Source: Pseudarthrobacter sp. W1I19
GTDB lineage: Bacteria > Actinomycetota > Actinomycetes > Actinomycetales > Micrococcaceae
Length of the DNA: 64,000 bases
Reading direction: 5' to 3'
NCBI RefSeq assembly: GCF_030817835.1
Contig: NZ_JAUSZR010000001.1
Coordinates: forward strand, 620,001 to 684,000
Both the position numbers and the translations under genes were made by a program. This document shows, piece by piece, positions 26,148-33,334 of this stretch. Positions within the stretch are counted from its first letter, which is position 1. Each line of letters opens with the position of its first letter. A model generated the notes under the pieces. It searched no databases. It saw only the letters and a list, made by a program, of their open reading frames with translations, and was not told where the DNA came from.

Positions 26148-27593
26148 ATGGTCAACACAGCCGAGTCGAGTACTGCTGCCGGGGCGGCACCAGCCGCTGA
26201 CACCACCACAGCCCTGGGCGCCGCAGCCGGATACGGCGGGAAGGCCCGCATCGCATTGATCGGCACGGGCGGCCGCTCTGAAATGTACATCCGCGCCATC
26301 TTCGGCAAGCACGCCGACACCGCCGAACTCATCGCATTCTCGGACGTGAACCCGGGCCGGGTGGAGTTTTACCAGCAGCTCATCCAGGAACTCGGCGCAC
26401 CGGGACCCGTCGCCTCCTTTGATCCCGCAGGCCTCACCGCCTTCATCCAGGGCAACAACATTGACCGCGTCATCGTCACCACCCCGGACTACACCCATGC
26501 CGATTACATTGTTGAGGGACTGCGCGCCGGGGCCGACGTCGTCGTCGAAAAGCCCCTGACTATTGATGCGGAGGGCTGCCGCCGGATCACCCAGGCAGTG
26601 CACGAGACCGGCCGCAACGTGGTGGTCACCTTCAACTACCGCTATTCGCCGCGCAACAGCGCCCTCAAGGAAATCATCCAGAGCGGCGTGATCGGCAAGG
26701 TTACCTCCATCGACTTCAGCTGGGTCCTGGATACGGTTCACGGCGCGGACTACTTCCGCCGCTGGCACCGCGAGAAGAAGAACTCCGGCGGCCTGCTCAT
26801 CCACAAGGCTTCGCACCACTTCGACCTCGTGAACTGGTGGATCGACGACGTCCCGGAGCGGGTCTTCGCCTCCGGCGGGCTCAAGTTCTACGGCGACAAA
26901 AACGCTGCCGAGCGCGGACTGGGCCCCCGCCCCGAACGCGGCACCCCCGACGCCGATGCCCCGGCAACGGCGGAGAAGGATCCCTTCACCCTGGACCTGC
27001 GCGAGGACGAGAGGCTCAAGGCACTCTTCCTGGACAACGAGCATTATGACGGCTACCGCCGCGACCAGGACGTCTTCACCGGCGGCATCACCATCGAGGA
27101 CAACCTCGCGCTTGTAGTGGAGTACCAGGGCGGGCCGCGCCTGAGCTACTCCCTGAACGCCCACAGTCCGTGGGAGGGCTACCGCGTGGCCGTCAACGGC
27201 ACCGAAGGCCGGGCCGAGCTTGAGGTTGTGGAACGCGCCGCGGTCACCAGCAGCACGGACAAAAAGACTGTCGTTGACCCCAGCGCCACACCCATCGAGG
27301 AAGATGACGCCATCCGCCGCAACGGCGAACGCCTGGTGGTCCAGCGCCACTGGGAAGCAGCTTATGAGGTGCCGATCGTCAACGGCGAAGGCGGCCACGG
27401 CGGCGGCGACGAGCTCCTGCTCTCCGATCTCTTCAACGGCCCGGGCGAGGACCCGCTGGGCCGTCCCTCCGGTTACCTGGACGGGCTGCGCTCGGTCTCC
27501 GTGGGCATCGCCGGCAACCGCTCCCTTGAGACATCCCTGCCCGTACGCATCGAGGACCTGGATCTCGGCGTCGACCTCCGCCGCGGCAAGTAA
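26148..27593 (+). CDS. Gfo/Idh/MocA-family oxidoreductase
   Basis: A 481-residue NAD(P)-dependent sugar oxidoreductase. The Rossmann site is RIALIGTGGRSEMYIRA (about 34-50) and the family EKP motif is in DVVVEKPLTID, then HKASHHFDLVNWW with the likely catalytic histidine. It is longer than typical (about 350) because of an insertion around residues 240-310. The ATG at 26148 follows GAAAGG (26133-26138). First gene of a five-gene operon for uronic-acid breakdown; it probably oxidises a uronide or sugar acid, but the substrate is not shown by sequence. Confidence 0.85.
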   Translation: MVNTAESSTAAGAAPAADTTTALGAAAGYGGKARIALIGTGGRSEMYIRAIFGKHADTAELIAFSDVNPGRVEFYQQLIQELGAPGPVASFDPAGLTAFIQGNNIDRVIVTTPDYTHADYIVEGLRAGADVVVEKPLTIDAEGCRRITQAVHETGRNVVVTFNYRYSPRNSALKEIIQSGVIGKVTSIDFSWVLDTVHGADYFRRWHREKKNSGGLLIHKASHHFDLVNWWIDDVPERVFASGGLKFYGDKNAAERGLGPRPERGTPDADAPATAEKDPFTLDLREDERLKALFLDNEHYDGYRRDQDVFTGGITIEDNLALVVEYQGGPRLSYSLNAHSPWEGYRVAVNGTEGRAELEVVERAAVTSSTDKKTVVDPSATPIEEDDAIRRNGERLVVQRHWEAAYEVPIVNGEGGHGGGDELLLSDLFNGPGEDPLGRPSGYLDGLRSVSVGIAGNRSLETSLPVRIEDLDLGVDLRRGK

Positions 27594-27620
27594 CCGCAGC
27601 ACCCGACCTGAAGGAATAAT

Positions 27621-28586
27621 ATGAGCAGGATTTTTGTCACGGGCGGCTCCGGCCGCCTGGGCCGCAGCGTTGTGGCCGGACTCGCCGGAAAGGGCCACCA
27701 CGTGATTTCGGTGGACCGGGACGCCGTTCCGGCTGACCAGCTGCCGGCCGGGGTGGTGCAGGAAACGGCAGACCTTCTGGCCCCGGGTGAGGCGCTGCGC
27801 CTCCTCCGCGAAACCACGCCCGACGCCGTCATCCACCTCGCGGCGATCGCCGTACCGTTCAGCGCGCCCGAGGACGTCATCTTCGCCACGAACACGCGGC
27901 TCGCCTTCGCCGTGGTCAGCGCCGCGACGGAAGTGGGCGTCCAGAAGATCGTGACGGCCAGCAGCCCCACGGTGCTGGGCTACGGCTCACCGGCAGGCTG
28001 GCTGCCGCCGTCGTTCCCGCTGGACGAGCGGACGCCGCCGAAGCCGTGGAACGCCTACGCGTTGTCCAAGCTCATCGCCGAGCAAACCGTCCAGGCGTTC
28101 GCGGCGGCACAGGGCGAAAAGATCCGCTATGCGGCCTTCCGCCCCTGCTACGTGATTTCCCCGGAGGAGTGGGAGGGCGCGCCAACCCAGCAAGGCCACA
28201 CCCTCGCCGAACGGCTGGCCGATCCCGCCCTGTCCGCACCCGCGCTGTTCAACTACGTGGATGCCCGGGACGTGGCGGACTTCCTGGACCTGCTGCTGGA
28301 GAAGATGCCGTCCATCCCCAACGGGGAAACCTTCTTCGTGGGCGCCGCTGACGCCCTGGCCACTAAACCCCTGGCTGAACTGATGCCCAAATTCCTGCCC
28401 GGAAGCGAAACCCTCAGTGCAGGCCTGACCGGCACCAGCCCGGCCTTCTCCATCGCCAAAGCCCAGGAACTTCTCGGCTGGCAGCCTAAGCGCAGCTGGC
28501 GCACAGAACTCAAGTCCCACCCCACCCTCAACGACGAGAACTCCGCGCTGGTCACCGCCGGCAGCGGAGCCAAGGAGACACCATGA
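27621..28586 (+). CDS. NAD-dependent epimerase/dehydratase-type SDR (possible uronate dehydrogenase)
   Basis: A 321-residue extended short-chain dehydrogenase. The nucleotide motif is FVTGGSGRLG at the N-terminus, the serine region is TASSPTVLGYG and the catalytic Tyr-Lys lie in NAYALSK. Uronate dehydrogenases, which start the oxidative galacturonate/glucuronate path, are SDRs of this type but usually about 265 residues. Its place between the first oxidoreductase and kdgD favours a sugar-acid substrate. GAAGGAAT lies just ahead of the ATG. Confidence 0.78.
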   Translation: MSRIFVTGGSGRLGRSVVAGLAGKGHHVISVDRDAVPADQLPAGVVQETADLLAPGEALRLLRETTPDAVIHLAAIAVPFSAPEDVIFATNTRLAFAVVSAATEVGVQKIVTASSPTVLGYGSPAGWLPPSFPLDERTPPKPWNAYALSKLIAEQTVQAFAAAQGEKIRYAAFRPCYVISPEEWEGAPTQQGHTLAERLADPALSAPALFNYVDARDVADFLDLLLEKMPSIPNGETFFVGAADALATKPLAELMPKFLPGSETLSAGLTGTSPAFSIAKAQELLGWQPKRSWRTELKSHPTLNDENSALVTAGSGAKETP

Positions 28587-29488
28587 AATTCGACGGCGTA
28601 CTGTTCTTTCCCGTCACCCCGTTCACGGCCGAAGGCGCCGTCGACGTGGCACTGCTCAAGGAGCACATCAGCTCAAGGCTGCCTTTCGGACCGGGTGGCG
28701 TTTTCCCCGCCTGCGGCACCGGTGAATTCCATGCCCTCAGCATCGAGGAGGTCCGCACCGTGGTGACGGCCGCCGTCGAGGTGGTTGCCGGAAAGGTGCC
28801 GGTGGTGGCCGGTGGGGGCGGACCGCTCGGCCACGCCCTGGCTGCCGCCCGCGTTGCGGAAGAAGCCGGCGCCGATGCCCTCCTGGTGCTGCCGCCCTAC
28901 TTGGTCACCGGCCCTACCGACGGGCTCGTCGCCTACATCGAGGCGGTGGCCGACGCCAGCAGCTTGCCGGTGATCGTCTACCACCGCGGCAACGCCAAGT
29001 TCACGGCCACCTCCATGGCGCGGCTGGCGGCCAACCCCAAGGTCATCGGCTTCAAGGACGGCCTCGGCGACGTGGGCCTGGCCCAGGAGATCGTGTCCGC
29101 GGTCCGCGCGACGGGGCGCGAAGACTTCGCCTTCTTCAACGGACTGCTGACTGCCGAACTGACCCAGGGCGCCTACCGCGGCCTTGGCATCCCGCTGTAC
29201 TCGTCGGCCGCGTTCGCCATGGCCCCGGAAATCGCCAAGGCCTACTACGACGCCTACATCGCCGGTGACGAGGAGCGCCGCAACGCGCTGCTGGAAGGTT
29301 TCTATGCTCCGCTGGTCCGCCTGCGCGACCAGACTCCGGGCTTCGGCGTTTCGTTGATCAAGGCAGGCCTGCGCCTGGCCGGCCTGCCGGTCGGCTCCGT
29401 GCGCCCGCCGCTGGTTGACCCCACCGAAGAGCAGCTCGTGCAACTGAAGGCCATCCTCGCCAAGGGCTACGAGCTGGCCGGCCGCTGA
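28583..29488 (+). CDS. kdgD: 5-dehydro-4-deoxyglucarate dehydratase
   Basis: A 301-residue DapA-superfamily aldolase-fold enzyme. The Schiff-base lysine is Lys158 in VIGFKDG, with Tyr133 in VIVYHRGN. KdgD converts 5-keto-4-deoxy-D-glucarate to alpha-ketoglutarate semialdehyde with loss of water and carbon dioxide. PACGTGEFHAL carries the KdgD-typical GTGEF substrate loop. It overlaps the SDR gene by 4 nt (ATGA) and the next gene by 1 nt. This is the clearest marker for the oxidative aldarate path in the operon. Confidence 0.88.
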   Translation: MKFDGVLFFPVTPFTAEGAVDVALLKEHISSRLPFGPGGVFPACGTGEFHALSIEEVRTVVTAAVEVVAGKVPVVAGGGGPLGHALAAARVAEEAGADALLVLPPYLVTGPTDGLVAYIEAVADASSLPVIVYHRGNAKFTATSMARLAANPKVIGFKDGLGDVGLAQEIVSAVRATGREDFAFFNGLLTAELTQGAYRGLGIPLYSSAAFAMAPEIAKAYYDAYIAGDEERRNALLEGFYAPLVRLRDQTPGFGVSLIKAGLRLAGLPVGSVRPPLVDPTEEQLVQLKAILAKGYELAGR

Positions 29489-30591
29489 TGGGCGCCCTGG
29501 CCGCCGAAGCGGTCCGCACGGTACCGCGCATCACGGGCCTGTCCACCCGGCTCATCACCGTTCCGCTGCGCCGCAGCTGGGGCGTGGAGGCGCCGGAGAA
29601 CCACGTCATCGTCACGCAGGTCCACACGAACGACGGCGGCGCGGGGCATGGTTTTTCCTGGACGCCCACCATTGGTCCCCAGGCAGTTAAGGCACTGCTG
29701 GACCACGATATCGCCCCGTTCGTCGCCGGGTTGCCCGCCAATCCCGAGGTGGTCTGGGACGCACTGTGGAAACGGCTGCACGAGGCCGGCGGCGGGGGAC
29801 TGACCACTATTGCGATGGCCGGCGTCGACCTCGCCCTCTGGGATCTCCAGGCTACCCGCGCCGGCGCCTCCGTTACCGGATTCCTTGGCCAGCGGCAGGA
29901 GTCCGCCGAGGTCTACGGCTCCGGGGTGAACCTGCACTACAGCCTTGACGAGCTGGTGGCCCAGACCGAACGGTGGGTCGCCGCGGGGCACCGTGCCGTG
30001 AAGATCAAGGTGGGCAAGCCGGACATCCGCGAGGACGCCGAACGTGTGGCCGCCGTCCGCTCCGTCCTGGGGCCGGACCGGAAGCTCATGATCGACGCCA
30101 ACCAGCGCTGGGACCTGCCCACCACGCTCCGCGCCCTTGATGTCCTGTCCGAATTCGGGCTGGAGTGGCTCGAGGAACCCATCCGGGCGGACGATCTGTG
30201 GGCCTACCGGAGGCTCCGCAAGCACTCGCCCGTGCCGATCGCCCTGGGTGAAAACCTCCACACCATCTACCGCTTCCGGGATTTCATTGAGGCGGAAGCG
30301 GTGGACATCATCCAGCCCAACATCGTCCGGGTGGGAGGAATCACCCCGTTCCGGCGCATTGTTGAGCTGGCCAGGACCAACAGCATCAAGGTGATGCCGC
30401 ACCTGCTCCCGGAGCTGTCCGGGCAGTTGGCGCTGACGCTCGCGGAGCCCACCCTGGTGGAGGACGTGGAGGAGGCATCCTTTGAACAGCTGGGGATCCT
30501 GGCGGGCCCGTCACCGGTCCGGTTCAACAACAGCCGGGTGACGCTCGGGGACCAGCCGGGGCTCGGCTTCCGCTTCCGGGACGCCCCGTAA
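29488..30591 (+). CDS. Enolase-superfamily acid-sugar dehydratase (mandelate racemase subgroup)
   Basis: A 367-residue enolase-superfamily protein. The KxK base is Lys172-Lys174 in AVKIKVG, metal ligands are Asp203 (MIDANQ), Glu in WLEEP (229-230) and Glu255 (ALGEN), and His305 (MPHLLPEL) is the second base. It should make 5-keto-4-deoxyglucarate from an aldarate or its lactone, feeding KdgD; glucarate/galactarate dehydratase or galactarolactone cycloisomerase are the options. Its start overlaps the kdgD stop (TGATG). Confidence 0.82.
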   Translation: MGALAAEAVRTVPRITGLSTRLITVPLRRSWGVEAPENHVIVTQVHTNDGGAGHGFSWTPTIGPQAVKALLDHDIAPFVAGLPANPEVVWDALWKRLHEAGGGGLTTIAMAGVDLALWDLQATRAGASVTGFLGQRQESAEVYGSGVNLHYSLDELVAQTERWVAAGHRAVKIKVGKPDIREDAERVAAVRSVLGPDRKLMIDANQRWDLPTTLRALDVLSEFGLEWLEEPIRADDLWAYRRLRKHSPVPIALGENLHTIYRFRDFIEAEAVDIIQPNIVRVGGITPFRRIVELARTNSIKVMPHLLPELSGQLALTLAEPTLVEDVEEASFEQLGILAGPSPVRFNNSRVTLGDQPGLGFRFRDAP

Positions 30592-30644
30592 ATTTGCGAC
30601 ACGCTGCACTGAAGAACGCACAAACCACAGAACAGGTACCTGAC

Positions 30645-32096
30645 GTGACAACTGCAACACTTTCATTGTCCGAGCTGACGGCAGCCGCCACGGAGGCTGC
30701 CAAAGTATCCGCTGCTGCCTCTGATGCGCAGCGCGCCGCCTGGCTCACCGCCGTGGCTGACGCTTTGGACGCCAACGCCGCCGAACTGGTTGAAATCGCC
30801 GATGCCGAGACCAGCCTGGGCACCACCCGCCTCGCCGGCGAAGTGGCCAGGACCACCGGCCAGCTGCGCCTGTTCGCCCGCGTGATTACCGAGGGCTCCT
30901 ACCTCGAAGCAGTAATTGACCACGCCAACCCGGACGCCACTCCACCCACGCCCGACCTTCGCCGCATCCTTCGGCCCATTGGGCCGGTGGCGGTATTTTC
31001 GGCGTCGAACTTCCCGTTCGCCTTCTCCGTGGCCGGCGGTGACACCGCCTCGGCGCTGGCCGTGGGCTGCTCCGTGATCGTCAAGGCCCACTCCGGCCAC
31101 CTCCGCCTCTCGGAGCGGACCGCCGAAATCGTGGCTGAGGCACTGCGTAACGCCGGTACGCCGGAAGGAATCTTCGCGTTGGTGACCGGCCGCGAGGTGG
31201 GAACGGCGCTGGTGCAGGATCCGGCCATCAAAGCGGTGGGCTTCACCGGCTCCATCCCCGGCGGCCGTGCCCTTTTTGACCTCGCAACGTCCCGCCCGGA
31301 GCCCATCCCGTTCTACGGCGAACTGGGAAGCCTGAACCCGGTGGTTGTCACCGAGGCGGCCCTCGCGGAACGCTCCGCCAAGCTTGCCGAAGGGCTCGCT
31401 GGCTCTTTCACCCTGGGCGCAGGGCAGTTCTGCACCAAGCCCGGGCTGGTCTTCATCCCGGCAGGAACGGATTTCGCCGCCCAAGTGGCGGAGGCCAGCA
31501 AGGGCAAGCCTACGCTGGGGATGCTCACCAGCCGTATCGCCGAGGCCTACCCGGACGGCCTGCGCAGCTTCGCATCGGTGCAGGGTGTCGAGGTTGTGAG
31601 CGGCACCGTGGACCAGGATGCCGTGGCCAACGGTGCAGCCCCGGTGGTCTTCTCCACCACCGCCGCAAAGGTTCTGGAGAACCCGGAAGAATTGCTGGAA
31701 GAGTGCTTCGGCCCCACCACCATGCTGATCGAATATACGGACCGGATGGAACTGTCGGCGGTGCTTGCCAAGGTTCCGGGCAGCCTCACCGCGACGGTCC
31801 ACACCCAGCCGGGGGAGGACGTCTCCGCGCTTGTGGAGCAGTTGTCTGAACTGGCAGGCCGCGTGCTCTTCGACGGCTGGCCCACCGGCGTGGCCGTCAA
31901 CTGGGCCCAGCAGCATGGCGGCCCCTACCCGGCCACCACATCGCTCTTCACCTCGGTGGGCGCGACGGCGGTGCGCCGGTTCCAGCGTCCGGTCGCCTAC
32001 CAGGACGCACCGGAGTCCGTCCTGCACCCGGCGCTGCTGGAGAGCAACCCGCTGGGTATCCCGCGCCGCGTGGATGGAGAGCTGCAACTTCCGTAG
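30645..32096 (+). CDS. Aldehyde dehydrogenase, probable alpha-ketoglutarate semialdehyde dehydrogenase
   Basis: A 483-residue NAD(P)-dependent aldehyde dehydrogenase. The catalytic Cys263 is in GAGQFCTKPG and the general base Glu226 in YGELGSLNP; FSASNFPFAFSVAGGDTA matches the semialdehyde dehydrogenase subgroup. After KdgD it would oxidise alpha-ketoglutarate semialdehyde to alpha-ketoglutarate, entering the TCA cycle. The GTG at 30645 (VTTATLSLSEL) with ACAGG upstream is preferred to TTG at 30594. It ends the rightward operon, before the terminator at 32148. Confidence 0.85.
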   Translation: MTTATLSLSELTAAATEAAKVSAAASDAQRAAWLTAVADALDANAAELVEIADAETSLGTTRLAGEVARTTGQLRLFARVITEGSYLEAVIDHANPDATPPTPDLRRILRPIGPVAVFSASNFPFAFSVAGGDTASALAVGCSVIVKAHSGHLRLSERTAEIVAEALRNAGTPEGIFALVTGREVGTALVQDPAIKAVGFTGSIPGGRALFDLATSRPEPIPFYGELGSLNPVVVTEAALAERSAKLAEGLAGSFTLGAGQFCTKPGLVFIPAGTDFAAQVAEASKGKPTLGMLTSRIAEAYPDGLRSFASVQGVEVVSGTVDQDAVANGAAPVVFSTTAAKVLENPEELLEECFGPTTMLIEYTDRMELSAVLAKVPGSLTATVHTQPGEDVSALVEQLSELAGRVLFDGWPTGVAVNWAQQHGGPYPATTSLFTSVGATAVRRFQRPVAYQDAPESVLHPALLESNPLGIPRRVDGELQLP

Positions 32097-32115
32097 CAGG
32101 TGAGCGCGGGCTTTT

Positions 32116-32134
32116 GGTTGAGCTTGCCGAAACC
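32116..32134 (+). repeat. Fragment of extragenic repeat module A
   Basis: GGTTGAGCTTGCCGAAACC matches 17 of 19 bases of module A in the repeats at 15429 and 18161. Only this piece is present. Confidence 0.6.
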
Positions 32135-32147
32135 CCACGACCGAGAC

Positions 32148-32183
32148 AAAGAAACCCCGGGACAGCCGTCCCGGGGTTTCTTT
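32148..32183. terminator. Strong bidirectional terminator
   Basis: A perfect 16-bp stem AAAGAAACCCCGGGAC (32148-32163) pairs with 32168-32183 around an AGCC loop. The A-run and T-run flanks make it a rho-independent terminator in both directions, between the two convergent catabolic operons. Confidence 0.92.
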
Positions 32184-32197
32184 GGGCGCGTGGTGAC

Positions 32198-33334
32198 TTA
32201 CAGCTGGAGCGTGACCGGCCGCTCCAGCCCGTTGACTGTTGTCACGGGCCACCGCGGATCGGCAGTGAGGACCTGCAGTCCCGATGTGGTGAGTTGGACG
32301 GTGTCCTCGATCTTGACGGCTGGTCCGGACGGGTTCCAGGTGAAGGCCTGGTTGAGGACCACAGTGTCCGTGGCGCCGGCGGTGACGCGGGGATCCCGGC
32401 CTGCATAGCCGGCCGGGCCGCCCTGGTGGTGCTGCTCCCACTGGTCCGAGCCGAAGCCGTGCCGGGCGTATGCTGCCTTGATCTCGGCAAAGATCCTGTC
32501 CAGCCGGGCACCGGGGACGGTGGCGTCGAATATGTCCGCCTCGACCGCTGCGATACGTGCCTCGGCGTCCCGCTCTTCCGGTGTGCCGCCGTCGAACCTT
32601 ACCCATCGGGTGATGTTGGCGACCAAGCCGTCCCTGCGGGCACACACCACAGCCATCGCGCGGCGGCCGAGGGGCGAGTGTGTGGCCAGCGGGTGGCGGA
32701 AGCCGCTGCGGCTGCTGCCGTTGCAGAGCAGGACCAGCGGCTCAGCGCCGGCCGCAACAACGCGGGCGGCGAGGGCGGACACGAGCTCAAACTCGGTGGT
32801 TTCCGGCCGGGCCGCTGCGAGCACATCGGTCATGATCACGGCGACCTCGGCGCTGAGCTGGGCGTAGCGCGCGCTCTCTGCGGGGAGGAGTTGCTGGCGG
32901 GCCGCGCGCAGTTCAGCCGTCGCCTCGGCTTCGGCCAGCGGTGCGGTGCCAGCTGCTCCAGCAGCGCCACTTCCAGCACTCCCGACGGCGGCCGCCGCGT
33001 CGTGCAGGTTTCCGTACCAGGGCACGGAATGCAGGGCGACACCGGTCGGCAGTTCCTCGGCAGCGATGCGGCCGGCTTCGTTGTTGAATGTGACGAGGTG
33101 GTCACCGTCGCGGTCCACCAGGAGGGCAGCGATGGGATCTCCGGCCAGGCTGATGTGCACGCGACTGCCGTCCAGGTACCAGGTCAAGGCCGTGTTGGTG
33201 GTCAACAGCAGGGAGTCCCGGCCCTTCGCGTCGAGGATGTCCAGGACCCGCCGGCGTTTAGTGGAGCGATCTTCTGCCGATGCCGGGGCAATTCTGCCCG
33301 CAATCGTGGTGGTGTCAGCTGTTGTCTGGCTCAT
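32198..33334 (-). CDS. M24-fold (creatinase/prolidase-like) protein with degraded metal site
   Basis: A 378-residue protein with the two-domain creatinase/aminopeptidase P layout. The M24 metal ligands can be placed: both Asp positions are lost (the region AVVCARRDGLVANITRW has Val and Asn where prolidases have D and D), the His is kept (QHHQGGPAGY), the first Glu is replaced (NQAFTWNPSG) and the last Glu is kept (VKIEDTVQL). It is therefore unlikely to be a metallopeptidase; creatinase is a known metal-free member. It overlaps the Gfo/Idh-DUF6807 gene by 4 nt, linking it to sugar metabolism. Confidence 0.78.
   Translation of the reverse strand: MSQTTADTTTIAGRIAPASAEDRSTKRRRVLDILDAKGRDSLLLTTNTALTWYLDGSRVHISLAGDPIAALLVDRDGDHLVTFNNEAGRIAAEELPTGVALHSVPWYGNLHDAAAAVGSAGSGAAGAAGTAPLAEAEATAELRAARQQLLPAESARYAQLSAEVAVIMTDVLAAARPETTEFELVSALAARVVAAGAEPLVLLCNGSSRSGFRHPLATHSPLGRRAMAVVCARRDGLVANITRWVRFDGGTPEERDAEARIAAVEADIFDATVPGARLDRIFAEIKAAYARHGFGSDQWEQHHQGGPAGYAGRDPRVTAGATDTVVLNQAFTWNPSGPAVKIEDTVQLTTSGLQVLTADPRWPVTTVNGLERPVTLQL

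Noticed and set aside
26040..27836. A 598-codon minus-strand frame opposite the Gfo/Idh gene
   Set aside because: It crosses the operator region and two coding genes, and shows no family motif.
30663..32645. A 660-codon minus-strand frame opposite the aldehyde dehydrogenase
   Set aside because: It runs through the strong terminator at 32148 and the coding region of the M24-like protein in another frame.
32198..33334. Annotation as an active Xaa-Pro aminopeptidase
   Set aside because: Three of the five metal-ligand positions are substituted, so a standard M24 peptidase call is not justified.
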